A stretch of 40,415 bases of DNA from the NCBI GenBank assembly GCA_039924845.1, contig JBDTAC010000100.1, positions 1-40,415 of the forward strand, written 5' to 3'. This DNA comes from Bacteroidia bacterium. Its GTDB lineage: Bacteria; Bacteroidota; Bacteroidia; DATLTG01. Shown one piece after another: positions 1 through 8,340 of the stretch (positions within the stretch are counted from its first letter, which is position 1; the number at the start of each line of letters is the position of its first letter). The notes below the pieces were generated by a model. It saw nothing but the letters and a program-made list of their open reading frames with translations. It searched no databases and was not told the DNA's origin. A program made the translations under genes and the position numbers.

Positions 1-26
1 GCTTCAAAAAATTAATTTTTTGAAGC
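1..26. repeat. Perfect 26-bp AT-rich palindrome
   Basis: The first 26 bases are a perfect palindrome with GCTTCAAAAA and its complement as arms around a TTAA-type centre. It is a variant of the interspersed near-palindromic element found throughout the window, whose usual centre is ATAAT. No gene is visible to its left because the window starts here. The rest of 27-225 has no convincing gene, only a promoter box. Confidence 0.8.
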
Positions 27-171
27 CGATTTTTCAAATTATTAAATGAATTTATTCTCGTTGCGTTTGTTTTTGCTTTATCTCATCCATTTCCATCCTC
101 TTATTTGTTATTTTACAGCAACTAAATTTCCATTTTATCCTGAGATGATTCAGCACCTAACTAATTTATAA

Positions 172-179
172 TACTTTTG
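172..179 (+). promoter_or_regulatory. Probable -7 box (TAnnTTTG) for the FAD oxidoreductase operon
   Basis: TACTTTTG fits the Bacteroidota -7 consensus TAnnTTTG and lies 46 bases before the ATG at 226. No good -33 TTG/TTTG is seen at the usual 19-21 base spacing, so the call rests on the -7 match and position. Confidence 0.45.
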
Positions 180-225
180 GCTCTTCCTTTGACCGCTTTC
201 TCAGCTAAAATGTAAATTCTCTTAA

Positions 226-1275
226 ATGAAAAAATACGATTACATCATCATCGGACAAGGTATTGCAGGCACATCGTTGGCATATTTATTACTGAAAAAT
301 AAAAAAAATATTTTAGTGATGGACGCGCCAAATACCACGTCTGCGTCCGAAATTGCAGCAGGAATGTTTAATCCTGTTGTGTTTAAACGTTTGGTGAAAA
401 GTTGGAAAGCGGATGAGTTTTTACCCTTCGCGAAAAAATTTTTTTCAGAAGCAGAAATACTACTCGGCGAAAAAATTTTTTTTGAAAAACCCATCGTAAA
501 ATTATTTTCCGAAGAGCAAGAAAAAACACTTTGGCAAAAAAAACAATCCACTGAAATCGGAATGTATCTTTCTGATATTTCTGAAAAATTATTTTTCCCA
601 GAACACATTGAAAATCCTTTAGGATACGCTGAAGTAAAACATTCTGGTAACGTTGATATTTCCCTTTTTTTGAAATTGTTTCGAGAAAAACTAATTACAG
701 AAAATATTTTTCTTTCTGAAAAAATGGAATATGATTTATTGAAAATTTCGGATGAGAAATGTGAATACAAAAATGTCTGCGCTAAAAAAATAATTTTTTG
801 CGAAGGCTCCAAAAGCACTGAGAATCCTTATTTTAATTGGCTTCCTTTTAAACTCACCAAAGGCGAGCTTTTAACGGTTCGCATTAAAAATTTCAACACA
901 GAAAAAATTGTGAATAAAGGCGTTTTTATTTTACCGATTGGAAATGAATTGTTCAAAGTTGGCGCTACGTACGAGTGGAACGACTTAACGGAAATTCAGA
1001 CCGAGAAAGGGAAAAATGAATTGATTCAAAAATTCGAAAAAATAATAAAAATACCTTATATAATTGTCAATCACCAAGCAGGCATTCGCCCCACGGTACT
1101 CGACCGCAGACCGTTTATCGGCACGCATCCAAAACATCCGCAATTATCTATTTTCAACGGAATGGGTACCAAAGGTGCTTTGATGGCTCCTTTTTTCGCG
1201 CAACATTTTATTGAGCATTTAGAACACGGAAATCCGCTGGATTCGGAAGTAGACATTGCGCGTTTTCCGCTGTAA
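226..1275 (+). CDS. FAD-dependent oxidoreductase, DAO (glycine/D-amino acid oxidase) family
   Basis: This is a 349-residue FAD-binding oxidoreductase of the DAO superfamily, probably soluble. The N terminus has the dinucleotide-binding motif GQGIAGTSLA right after a hydrophobic beta strand (residues 5-20). The C-terminal part has the typical IRPTVLDRRPFIG segment and a GMGTKG loop that usually closes over the flavin. No signal peptide is seen. The substrate cannot be read from the sequence. It opens a co-directional run with purT, mnmH, selD and a tRNA/rRNA methyltransferase. Because mnmH acts on wobble uridine, a role like the FAD domain of MnmC (demodifying cmnm5U) is a tempting alternative, but this is inference from context only. 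A generic amine or amino-acid oxidase is equally possible. The gene carries internal matches to the interspersed AT-rich motif near 581-600 and 781-800. Confidence 0.8.
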   Translation: MKKYDYIIIGQGIAGTSLAYLLLKNKKNILVMDAPNTTSASEIAAGMFNPVVFKRLVKSWKADEFLPFAKKFFSEAEILLGEKIFFEKPIVKLFSEEQEKTLWQKKQSTEIGMYLSDISEKLFFPEHIENPLGYAEVKHSGNVDISLFLKLFREKLITENIFLSEKMEYDLLKISDEKCEYKNVCAKKIIFCEGSKSTENPYFNWLPFKLTKGELLTVRIKNFNTEKIVNKGVFILPIGNELFKVGATYEWNDLTEIQTEKGKNELIQKFEKIIKIPYIIVNHQAGIRPTVLDRRPFIGTHPKHPQLSIFNGMGTKGALMAPFFAQHFIEHLEHGNPLDSEVDIARFPL

Positions 1276-1311
1276 GATTTTCGCTATTTTTACATCTCAC
1301 ACGATTAAAAT

Positions 1312-2481
1312 ATGCGAAAGAAAATCTTATTATTAGGTTCCGGAGAACTCGGAAAAGAATTGACCATCGCGCTGAAACGCTTGGGACACTTCGTAATTGC
1401 AGTTGATTCGTACAACGATGCGCCAGCGCAACAAATGGCGGATGAGCGCGAAATTATCAATATGTTGGATGGAAAAGAGTTGGATAGAATTGTGGCGAAA
1501 CATCAACCCAATATTATTATTCCAGAAATTGAAGCCATTCGCACCGAGCGTTTTTACGATTACGAACAACAAGGAATTCAAGTTGTACCAAGTGCAAAAG
1601 CGGCTCATTTTACAATGAATCGAAAAGCAATTCGTGATTTGGCTGCAAAAGAATTGAATTTAAAAACGGCAAAATATCAATATGCAAATAGCTTAGCCGA
1701 ATTAAAATCGGCTGTTGCAAACATTGGAATTCCTTGTGTGGTAAAGCCTTTGATGAGCTCCTCTGGAAAAGGACAATCCTATATTAAAACAGAAAATGAA
1801 ATTGTAAAAGCTTGGGATTATGCACAAACAGGCAAACGTGGCGATCAAACAGAAGTAATTGTAGAAGCTTTTCTAAAATTTAATTCGGAAATAACACTCC
1901 TTACTGTAACACAAAAAAATGGCAATACATTATTTTGCACACCCATCGGACACCGCCAGGAGCGCGGTGATTACCGCGAGAGTTGGCAACCAGCCGAAAT
2001 AAAACCAGCGCAATTAAAAGAAGCGCAGCGTATGGCAAATGAAGTAACAAAAGCCTTAACAGGATTTGGAATTTTTGGAGTCGAATTTTTTCTGGCAGAT
2101 GACGGAGTTTATTTCTCAGAACTCTCGCCACGACCACACGATACTGGTATGGTAACGCTTGCCGGCACACAAAATTTTTCGGAATTTGAATTGCACGCAC
2201 GCGCTGTTTTAGGTTTGCCAATTCCTGAAATTACATTGGAACGCGTTGGCGTGAGTGCCGTTATTTTGGCGGATAAAGAAGGAAAGAATCCTGTTTATAA
2301 AGGAATGGAAAAAGCACTTAATTTTCCTAAAAGTGATGTTCGAATTTTCGGAAAGCCATTTACCCGACCTTATCGAAGAATGGCTGTAGCATTGGCTTAC
2401 GATACTATTGGAACAGATATCGAACTTGTGAAAAAGCGTGCTATCGAAATAGCTCAACAAATAACAGTGGAAACCGATTAA
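1312..2481 (+). CDS. purT: Formate-dependent phosphoribosylglycinamide formyltransferase (GAR transformylase 2)
   Basis: PurT uses formate and ATP to formylate glycinamide ribonucleotide in de novo purine synthesis, an alternative to folate-dependent PurN. The 389-residue length matches the family. The protein starts with the preATP-grasp fold ([20 protein letters not shown]). The ATP-grasp domain follows, with [14 protein letters not shown] around residues 143-156, then the [14 protein letters not shown] metal-binding segment near residues 268-281, which is characteristic of PurT and PurK. The gene begins 36 bases after the oxidoreductase, and its TAA stop directly abuts the ATG of mnmH, so the two are almost certainly cotranscribed and perhaps translationally coupled. 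Confidence 0.95.
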   Translation: MRKKILLLGSGELGKELTIALKRLGHFVIAVDSYNDAPAQQMADEREIINMLDGKELDRIVAKHQPNIIIPEIEAIRTERFYDYEQQGIQVVPSAKAAHFTMNRKAIRDLAAKELNLKTAKYQYANSLAELKSAVANIGIPCVVKPLMSSSGKGQSYIKTENEIVKAWDYAQTGKRGDQTEVIVEAFLKFNSEITLLTVTQKNGNTLFCTPIGHRQERGDYRESWQPAEIKPAQLKEAQRMANEVTKALTGFGIFGVEFFLADDGVYFSELSPRPHDTGMVTLAGTQNFSEFELHARAVLGLPIPEITLERVGVSAVILADKEGKNPVYKGMEKALNFPKSDVRIFGKPFTRPYRRMAVALAYDTIGTDIELVKKRAIEIAQQITVETD

Positions 2482-3507
2482 ATGCCGCAAATTATTTCCA
2501 TATCCGAATTTCTCACCCACGCTGAAAGCCTCCCAATTATTGATGTGCGCAGCGAAGCAGAATTTGAACACAGCCACATTCCGAATGCAATAAATATTCC
2601 TTTATTTAACAACGAAGAGCGAAAAATAGTTGGAACGATTTATAAACAAAATGGTCGACAAGCTGCCATTTTAAAAGGCTTGGAACTGGTTGGCCCGAAA
2701 ATGAAATCACTTGTAGAATCCGCCAACGAAATAAAAAACAACGGACCTTTTTTAATGTATTGCTGGCGCGGAGGAATGCGCAGTGGCAGCGTTGCGTGGT
2801 TATTGGAAACATACGGGTATAAAATTTTTGTATTGAAAGGTGGATACAAAACTTTTCGAAAAGAGATTTTAAAAAGTTTTGAATTGCCTTTGAAATTGAT
2901 GATTCTGGGGGGAAAAACAGGTTCTGGAAAAACATTAATTTTAGAAAACCTCGCAGAAAAAAATCAACAAATAATTAATTTAGAAAGCTTGGCTTGCCAC
3001 AAGGGCTCTGCATTTGGCGCACTTGGAGAAAAAAATCAACCATCTCAAGAACAATTTGAAAATTTACTTGGACTTGAAATCCTAGCTCAAAAAAATAATT
3101 TTTTGACCTGGATAGAAGACGAAAGTCGGATGATTGGGAAAAAAGTAATTCCGGCAGTTTTTTGGGAACAGATGCGCCAATCAAGCCTTTTATACATCGA
3201 TGTTTCGTTTGAACTACGAACGAAATTTTTAATGGAAAGCTATGGAAAATTTTCTTCCGAAGAATTAAAAAACTCTGTCTTAAAAATTAAAAAACGGTTG
3301 GGAGGTTTACAAACAAAGCTCGCCATCGAAGCCATCGAAAAAAACGAATTGGAAACAGTCTGTAAAATTTGTTTGGACTATTACGATAAAACCTATGATT
3401 TCGGACTCCATCAGCGAGAAAAAAAACCAGTTGAAAAAATAATTTTTCAAGAGCAAATTATTTCTGCGATGGCAGATGAGTTGATAAAAAGAACGCAAGA
3501 AAAATAA
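2482..3507 (+). CDS. mnmH: tRNA 2-selenouridine synthase (rhodanese plus P-loop domains)
   Basis: MnmH (SelU, YbbB) replaces sulfur by selenium at the 2-position of the wobble uridine of certain tRNAs, through a geranylated intermediate, using selenophosphate. The N-terminal rhodanese domain carries the catalytic-loop cysteine Cys94 in YCWRGGMRSG, equivalent to Cys97 of the E. coli enzyme. A P-loop, GGKTGSGKT, lies at residues 143-151. The length of 341 residues is within the family range. The ATG follows the purT stop with no gap, and selD, which makes the selenium donor, starts 3 bases after this stop. The pairing makes the functional call strong. An internal copy of the interspersed motif at 3430-3451 encodes VEKIIFQE. 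Confidence 0.95.
   Translation: MPQIISISEFLTHAESLPIIDVRSEAEFEHSHIPNAINIPLFNNEERKIVGTIYKQNGRQAAILKGLELVGPKMKSLVESANEIKNNGPFLMYCWRGGMRSGSVAWLLETYGYKIFVLKGGYKTFRKEILKSFELPLKLMILGGKTGSGKTLILENLAEKNQQIINLESLACHKGSAFGALGEKNQPSQEQFENLLGLEILAQKNNFLTWIEDESRMIGKKVIPAVFWEQMRQSSLLYIDVSFELRTKFLMESYGKFSSEELKNSVLKIKKRLGGLQTKLAIEAIEKNELETVCKICLDYYDKTYDFGLHQREKKPVEKIIFQEQIISAMADELIKRTQEK
3430..3451. repeat. Intragenic copy of the interspersed near-palindrome (in mnmH)
   Basis: The run GAAAAAATAATTTTTC with TTG and CAA arms lies inside the 3' end of mnmH. It is read in frame as EKIIF. It matches the intergenic family core. Confidence 0.6.
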
Positions 3508-3510
3508 TTT

Positions 3511-4557
3511 ATGGAAAAAATAAAATTGACGCATTACACGCAGGGAGCAGGATGTGGCTGCAAAATGGCTCCGAAAGAATTGGAAAAAATTTTACAATCC
3601 AATATTGTTTTTCCAAAAAATTCAAATTTGATTGTCGGAAATAATACAAAAGATGATGCCGCAGTGTACGATATGGGCAATGGCAACGGTCTTATCAGCA
3701 CAACTGATTTTTTTACGCCCATCGTGGACGATCCTTTTATTTTCGGAAAAATTGCGGCGGCAAATGCCATTAGCGATGTCTATGCAATGGGCGGAAAACC
3801 TTTATTGGCATTGGCGATTTTGGCTTGGCCGCTTCAAAAAATTCCAATCGAAATGGCTCAAAAAGTAATGGAAGGTGCGCAAACTATTTGCTTAGAAGCG
3901 GGAATTACTCTCGCCGGAGGACACAGCATTGACAGCCAAGAGCCGATTTTTGGATTGGTAGTAAACGGGACAATTGAACTGAACAATTTAAAGCGAAACA
4001 ATACTGCTGAAGCAGAAAATCTGATTTACATCACAAAAAAAATTGGCGTAGGAATACTGAGTACCGCTGAGAAACGCGGAATTTTAAAAGAGGAAGATAA
4101 ATTATTGGGCGTCGAACAAATGTTGAAATTAAATAAAATCGGAACGCAACTTGGCGAACTAAAAGGCGTAACCGCAATGACCGACATTACCGGTTTCGGG
4201 TTACTTGGGCATTTAATTGAAATGGCTGAAGGCAGTAACTTACAAGCGGAAATTAATTATTCAAAAATTCCTTTGATAAACGGGTTAGCTTTTTACACTT
4301 CGCAAATGTGCGTGCCAGATAATACGTTTAGAAATTGGAATGGATATGAGCAAAAAGTGGACGGAATTACTGGCGAATCGTTGCTCTCACTTTGCGATCC
4401 GCAAACAAACGGAGGCTTATTAATTTCCGTAAATCCGGCAGCAAAAAACGAGCTCGAAAAATTATTTTTTCAAAACGATTTACAGGAATTTATCACGCCC
4501 ATCGGTAGTTTTAAGGCTTTCGATGAAAATAAAAAAAGAATTCGAATCATCGATTAA
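3511..4557 (+). CDS. selD: Selenide, water dikinase (selenophosphate synthetase)
   Basis: SelD makes selenophosphate from selenide and ATP, the donor used by MnmH next door. The 348-residue protein has the glycine-rich N-terminal GAGCGCK segment with the redox-active Cys15 and Cys17 and the conserved Lys18, matching Cys17, Cys19 and Lys20 of E. coli SelD. No in-frame TGA replaces the active cysteine, so this is the cysteine form rather than a selenoprotein. The DDAAVYD segment and the ITGFGLLGHLIEMA segment are typical of the PurM-like fold. It lies 3 bases downstream of mnmH. No selA, selB or tRNA-Sec is in the window, so here selenium use appears tied to tRNA modification. An internal 23-base stretch (4452-4474) is identical to an intergenic repeat copy at 13021-13043. 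Confidence 0.96.
   Translation: MEKIKLTHYTQGAGCGCKMAPKELEKILQSNIVFPKNSNLIVGNNTKDDAAVYDMGNGNGLISTTDFFTPIVDDPFIFGKIAAANAISDVYAMGGKPLLALAILAWPLQKIPIEMAQKVMEGAQTICLEAGITLAGGHSIDSQEPIFGLVVNGTIELNNLKRNNTAEAENLIYITKKIGVGILSTAEKRGILKEEDKLLGVEQMLKLNKIGTQLGELKGVTAMTDITGFGLLGHLIEMAEGSNLQAEINYSKIPLINGLAFYTSQMCVPDNTFRNWNGYEQKVDGITGESLLSLCDPQTNGGLLISVNPAAKNELEKLFFQNDLQEFITPIGSFKAFDENKKRIRIID
4452..4474. repeat. Intragenic copy of the interspersed near-palindrome (in selD)
   Basis: These 23 bases inside selD are identical to intergenic positions 13021-13043 and 13611-13633. In selD they encode LEKLFFQ. Identity over 23 bases between coding and non-coding sites is unlikely by chance and suggests shared origin or shared selection on the DNA sequence. 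Confidence 0.7.
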
Positions 4558-4577
4558 CAAAATTTATTTTTTCAAAA

Positions 4578-5108
4578 ATGAGAAAATTAAAAAACGAAGA
4601 ACTCGATCGTAAATCGGTAGAAGAATTTAAAAATTCAGCCAAAACGCCCATTATTGTTGTGTTAGACAATGTTCGGAGTTTAAATAATATTGGTTCTGTG
4701 TTTCGTACTGCCGATGCTTTTTTGCTGGAAGCCGTTTATTTATGCGGTATTACGGCAAGTCCTCCTCACAAAGACATTCACAAAACAGCATTGGGCGCAA
4801 CAGATTCTGTGAACTGGATTTATTTTCCGAGTACGTTGGAGGCGCTTGAAAAATTGAAAAAAGAAAATCGAAAAATTTACGCCATCGAACAAGCCGAAAA
4901 AAGTATTTATTTGAATGATTTTCATCCTGATAAAAAAGAAAAATTAGCACTGATTTTCGGCAACGAAATAAACGGCGTGGAACAAGATGTAATCGAGCAA
5001 TGCAATGCTTGTATTGAGATTCCTCAATTGGGCACAAAACATTCGTTGAACATCGCGGTAAGCGTTGGCGTAGTGGTTTGGGATATTTTCGCGAAGTTGA
5101 AGCAATAA
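4578..5108 (+). CDS. TrmH/SpoU-family RNA 2'-O-methyltransferase
   Basis: This 176-residue protein is a SPOUT-class methyltransferase that would methylate a ribose 2'-OH in tRNA or rRNA using S-adenosylmethionine. All three SpoU motifs are visible: NNIGSVFRTADAF near residue 36, LIFGNEINGVEQ near residue 131, and IPQLGTKHSLNIAVSVG near residue 148, where the trefoil knot forms. It is short and lacks the N-terminal RNA-binding extension of larger family members. The exact target nucleotide cannot be assigned. It starts 20 bases after selD and is probably the last gene of the operon. The neighbouring mnmH fits a theme of RNA modification. Its end nearly touches the stop of the convergent carbonic anhydrase gene (1-base gap). 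Confidence 0.9.
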   Translation: MRKLKNEELDRKSVEEFKNSAKTPIIVVLDNVRSLNNIGSVFRTADAFLLEAVYLCGITASPPHKDIHKTALGATDSVNWIYFPSTLEALEKLKKENRKIYAIEQAEKSIYLNDFHPDKKEKLALIFGNEINGVEQDVIEQCNACIEIPQLGTKHSLNIAVSVGVVVWDIFAKLKQ

Positions 5109-5109
5109 C

Positions 5110-5745
5110 TTATTTATCGAAGCGATAAATTTTTGACATTTCATCGTTGTTAGTTACGCTCACTTTTAAATCTTTGATAATTCCGTTTCCAATATCGTAC
5201 ACCCAGCCGTGGATGTGCGGAGAATTCGAATCTCTCCACGCATTTTGGATGGTAGATGTTTTACATAAATTCGAAACTTGTTCGATTACATTTAATTCCA
5301 CCAAACGATTTTTTCGTTCGTGTTCGTCCGGAATGGCGTCCAATTCTGTTTGATGCAAACGATAAATATCTTTGATACTGCGCAACCAATTGTCAATTAA
5401 ACCATATTCTTTATTGCTCATGGCAGCTACAATTCCGCCGCAACCGTAATGCCCGCAAACAATTACGTGTTTCACTTTTAAAATCTGCACGGCAAAATCC
5501 AGTACACTCAACATATTCATATCGGTATGAATAACCATATTGGAAATATTGCGATGCACAAAAACCTCTCCCGGTCTGGTATTGGTAATTTGATTTGCTG
5601 GCACGCGACTGTCGGAACAGCCAATCCACAAAAGCGGCGGCGATTGTCCGTTGGCTAATTTGTGAAAATAATCCGGATCTTCTTTCAACATGTTGGCAAC
5701 AAATTCTTTATTGCCGTCCAATAATTTTTTATACAATTCGTCCAT
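5110..5745 (-). CDS. Beta-class carbonic anhydrase
   Basis: The 211-residue protein interconverts CO2 and bicarbonate in the cytoplasm. The zinc ligands of the beta class are present: Cys43 and Asp45 in GCSDSRVPA, and His99 and Cys102 in CGHYGCGG. The DSR motif supplies the Asp-Arg catalytic dyad (Asp45, Arg47). The length is normal for Can/CynT-type enzymes. The gene lies 8 bases downstream of kbl on the same strand, so the two probably share the kbl promoter. It converges on the RNA methyltransferase with almost no intergenic space and no obvious GC-rich terminator. Confidence 0.95.
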   Translation of the reverse strand: MDELYKKLLDGNKEFVANMLKEDPDYFHKLANGQSPPLLWIGCSDSRVPANQITNTRPGEVFVHRNISNMVIHTDMNMLSVLDFAVQILKVKHVIVCGHYGCGGIVAAMSNKEYGLIDNWLRSIKDIYRLHQTELDAIPDEHERKNRLVELNVIEQVSNLCKTSTIQNAWRDSNSPHIHGWVYDIGNGIIKDLKVSVTNNDEMSKIYRFDK

Positions 5746-5753
5746 TCGAAAAA

Positions 5754-6950
5754 TTATTTTTTTAAAACACCTAATTCTTTTCCCACTTTCGTGAAGGCTG
5801 CAATGGCTTTATCTAAATGTTGTTTTTCATGCGCAGCAGAAAGTTGCACACGAATCCGTGCCAAATCTTTCGGCACCACGGGATAAAAAAATCCGATTAC
5901 ATAAATACCTTCTTTCAATAATTTACTTGCCATTTCTTGTGCGATTTTCGCATCGTATAACATTACTGGTACAATAGGATGTATTCCAGAGCGAATATCA
6001 AAACCGGCTTTGCTCATTCCTTCGCGGAAATACAACGCATTTTCCATCACCTTATCGCGTAAAGTAGTCGTTTCACTCAGTAAATCCATTACCGCAATCG
6101 TAGCACCAACAATAGATGGCGCTAAAGAATTGGAAAATAAATACGGACGAGAACGTTGGCGCAACATATCAATAATTTCTTTTCTGCCCGAAGTAAATCC
6201 GCCCATTGCGCCGCCCAGCGCCTTGCCCAGTGTGCTGGTAATAATATCAATTTTGCCGATTACGTTGTTGTGTTCGTGTGTGCCGCGTCCCGTTTTTCCT
6301 ACAAATCCAGTAGCATGGCTGTCGTCCACCATTACCAACGCATCGTATTTTTCAGCCAGTTTACAAATCTCATCTAATTTCGCGATGTAACCGTCCATCG
6401 AAAAAACGCCATCGGTAACAATTATTTTGAAACGATTGGCTTGCGCCGCTTTTAGTTGTTCTTCCAAATCCGCCATGTCGCTATTTTTATAACGATAACG
6501 TTTTGCTTTACACAAACGCACGCCATCAATAATGGAAGCATGATTTAATTCGTCCGAAATAATGGCATCCTCTTCTCCGAAAAGTGGTTCGAAAACACCG
6601 CCGTTTGCATCAAAAGCTGCAGCATACAAAATGGTATCTTCTGTTCCGAGAAACGTGGAAATTTTTTTCTCTAATTCTTTGTGAATGTCTTGCGTTCCGC
6701 AGATAAATCGTACCGATGACATTCCGTAGCCGTGCGAGTCTAACGCTTTTTTAGCAGCATTTACAACCGTTGGGTGAGAAGACAATCCGAGATAGTTATT
6801 GGCGCAAAAATTCAAAACTTCTTCGCCTGTATTTACTTTTATGACTGCGTTTTGTGGCGTAACAATAATGCGTTCGCGCTTGAAAAGACCAGCAGCATCA
6901 ATGTTTTTTAATTCATTGGAAAGCTGTTCTTGAAATTTTTTCGTGTACAT
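5754..6950 (-). CDS. kbl: Glycine C-acetyltransferase (2-amino-3-ketobutyrate CoA ligase)
   Basis: Kbl is a PLP enzyme of the alpha-oxoamine synthase family that converts 2-amino-3-ketobutyrate and CoA to glycine and acetyl-CoA in threonine breakdown. The 398-residue length equals that of E. coli Kbl. The PLP Schiff-base lysine is Lys243 in [12 protein letters not shown], and the [13 protein letters not shown] segment holds the Asp/His that contact PLP. The NYLGLSSHP motif near residue 50 is typical. Threonine dehydrogenase (tdh), the usual partner, is not in the window. A -7 box lies 24 bases upstream of the ATG. Other family members (AONS, serine palmitoyltransferase) are less likely given the close fit to Kbl. 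Confidence 0.93.
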   Translation of the reverse strand: MYTKKFQEQLSNELKNIDAAGLFKRERIIVTPQNAVIKVNTGEEVLNFCANNYLGLSSHPTVVNAAKKALDSHGYGMSSVRFICGTQDIHKELEKKISTFLGTEDTILYAAAFDANGGVFEPLFGEEDAIISDELNHASIIDGVRLCKAKRYRYKNSDMADLEEQLKAAQANRFKIIVTDGVFSMDGYIAKLDEICKLAEKYDALVMVDDSHATGFVGKTGRGTHEHNNVIGKIDIITSTLGKALGGAMGGFTSGRKEIIDMLRQRSRPYLFSNSLAPSIVGATIAVMDLLSETTTLRDKVMENALYFREGMSKAGFDIRSGIHPIVPVMLYDAKIAQEMASKLLKEGIYVIGFFYPVVPKDLARIRVQLSAAHEKQHLDKAIAAFTKVGKELGVLKK

Positions 6951-6973
6951 ATTTAACCTTGATTTTGGAGAAG

Positions 6974-6981
6974 CAAATGTA
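6974..6981 (-). promoter_or_regulatory. Probable -7 box for kbl
   Basis: On the minus strand this reads TACATTTG, a full TAnnTTTG match, giving an expected short leader of about 15-20 bases before the kbl ATG at 6950. The -33 element is not clear. Confidence 0.5.
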
Positions 6982-7018
6982 CTAAACTGTTTTTGTTTCG
7001 CTTAAAATAATTGTTAAG

Positions 7019-7050
7019 AAAAAACGCCTTCAAAAAAATAATTTTTCGAA
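7019..7050 (+). repeat. Left 32-bp direct repeat flanking the restriction-modification system
   Basis: AAAAAACGCCTTC followed by the AT-rich core and TCGAA makes a 32-base block identical to 9120-9151. The block contains a near-palindrome and sits between two divergent promoters (kbl and the methyltransferase), so it cannot be a simple gene-end terminator here. The match ends abruptly at both sides (7018 G versus 9119 T; 7051 G versus 9152 A). Confidence 0.9.
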
Positions 7051-7065
7051 GTGTATTATTTCTTG

Positions 7066-7073
7066 TAAATTTG
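7066..7073 (+). promoter_or_regulatory. Probable -7 box for the cytosine methyltransferase
   Basis: TAAATTTG fits TAnnTTTG and lies 31 bases before the preferred ATG at 7105. The expected -33 position falls in the right arm of the flanking repeat, which gives no clear TTTG in this direction. Confidence 0.5.
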
Positions 7074-7104
7074 TAACCATTGTATAAGGTTAATCAATTT
7101 GGTT

Positions 7105-8340
7105 ATGAGTGAATATTTAACATTGTCGGAAGCCTCGGAACTAATTGGGAAGAGCAAGGAAACGTTGAGAAGATGGGATCGAGAAGGGAAACTTTGTGCT
7201 GTTCGGGAACCAATGAGTAATTATCGTGTTTACCGAAAAACGGAAGTCCAAACGCTCTTTTCGGATTTTTTAGTTGATAAAATAGATACTGTTTCCAATT
7301 ACGTTGAGGCAGAGAATGATTATACCGTTTTGGAATTATTTGCAGGTGCGGGAGGTTTAGCCGCTGGCATGGAAAAAGCAGGATTAAAATGTGTTGGATT
7401 GAATGAAATAGATAAATGGGCTTGTCAGACATTGCGCAAAAATCGTCCAGCTTGGAACGTTTTAGAAGGCGATATTAAATCCTATAAATTTTCAAAATAT
7501 CATAACAAAGTAGATGTTGTTACTGGAGGTTTTCCTTGCCAAGCGTTTAGTTATGCAGGTAAAAAATTAGGACTTGCTGATGCGCGAGGAACGCTTTTTT
7601 ATGAATTTGCACGAGTTGTAAAAGAGGTAAATCCTCTCATCTGTATTGGAGAAAATGTTCGTGGTTTGTTGAGCCACGAAAATGGGAAAACGCTGCAAGG
7701 TATGATTTCAATATTAGATGAAATTGGCTACAATGTTGTACCTGTGCAGGTTTTAAAAGCTATTCACTACAAAGTCCCACAAAAGAGAGAGCGAATAATT
7801 TTAGTTGGAATTAGAAAAGATATTGATTTAACGTATGAATATCCAAAACCATATAAGAAAATATACAATTTAAAAGATGCTTTAAAAAAAGGAGAATTAT
7901 TCGCTTGTAATGTTCCAAAATCAAATGGTTCGAAATATCCAAAAAGTAAAATTGACGTGTTGGATTTAGTTCCTCCAAAAGGCTACTGGAGAGATTTACC
8001 TTTAGCAATCCAAAAAAAATTTATGGGTGGAAGTTTTCACTTGGGTGGCGGAAAAACAGGTATTGCAAGAAGAATAGGTTGGGACGAACCTTGTCTGACC
8101 CTTACGTGCAGCCCAGCACAAAAACAAACAGAAAGGTGTCATCCCGATGAAACTCGTCCGTTTACAGTTCGCGAATATGCCCGTATTCAAACTTTTCCAG
8201 ATGATTGGAAATTTGAAGGATCTACAGCCCAACAATACAAGCAAATTGGGAATGCCGTTCCAGTAAATTTAGGCAGAGAAGTTGGCTATTCTATCGTTAA
8301 ATTTTTGAATCAATATTACAGTTTATCGAAACCTAAATAA
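7105..8340 (+). CDS. DNA (cytosine-5) methyltransferase with N-terminal MerR-like HTH, predicted GGNCC specificity
   Basis: This is the modification half of a type II system. About 50 N-terminal residues form a MerR/excisionase-like helix-turn-helix (LTLSEASELIGKSKETLRRW). The C5-methyltransferase motifs follow in order: ELFAGAGGLAAG (motif I, SAM binding), GGFPCQAFS with the catalytic cysteine (IV), GENVRGLL (VI), QKRERIILVG (VIII), and REYARIQTFPDDW with QIGNAVPV (IX-X). The open frame extends to a TTG at 7099, but the ATG at 7105, giving 411 residues, is the better start. Sequence specificity is inferred from the Eco47II-type partner nuclease. The HTH suggests that the protein may also bind its own promoter, as M.SsoII does. 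The 3' end overlaps the convergent nuclease gene by 25 bases. Confidence 0.93.
   Translation: MSEYLTLSEASELIGKSKETLRRWDREGKLCAVREPMSNYRVYRKTEVQTLFSDFLVDKIDTVSNYVEAENDYTVLELFAGAGGLAAGMEKAGLKCVGLNEIDKWACQTLRKNRPAWNVLEGDIKSYKFSKYHNKVDVVTGGFPCQAFSYAGKKLGLADARGTLFYEFARVVKEVNPLICIGENVRGLLSHENGKTLQGMISILDEIGYNVVPVQVLKAIHYKVPQKRERIILVGIRKDIDLTYEYPKPYKKIYNLKDALKKGELFACNVPKSNGSKYPKSKIDVLDLVPPKGYWRDLPLAIQKKFMGGSFHLGGGKTGIARRIGWDEPCLTLTCSPAQKQTERCHPDETRPFTVREYARIQTFPDDWKFEGSTAQQYKQIGNAVPVNLGREVGYSIVKFLNQYYSLSKPK

Noticed and set aside
27-171. Short minus-strand reading frame near 40-100 (MEMDEIKQKQTQRE)
   Set aside because: It has only 14 codons from its ATG, no family resemblance and no promoter. It is probably chance.
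3511-3570. Possible selenocysteine in SelD
   Set aside because: The active-site positions are Cys codons (TGT and TGC), and no in-frame TGA is present.
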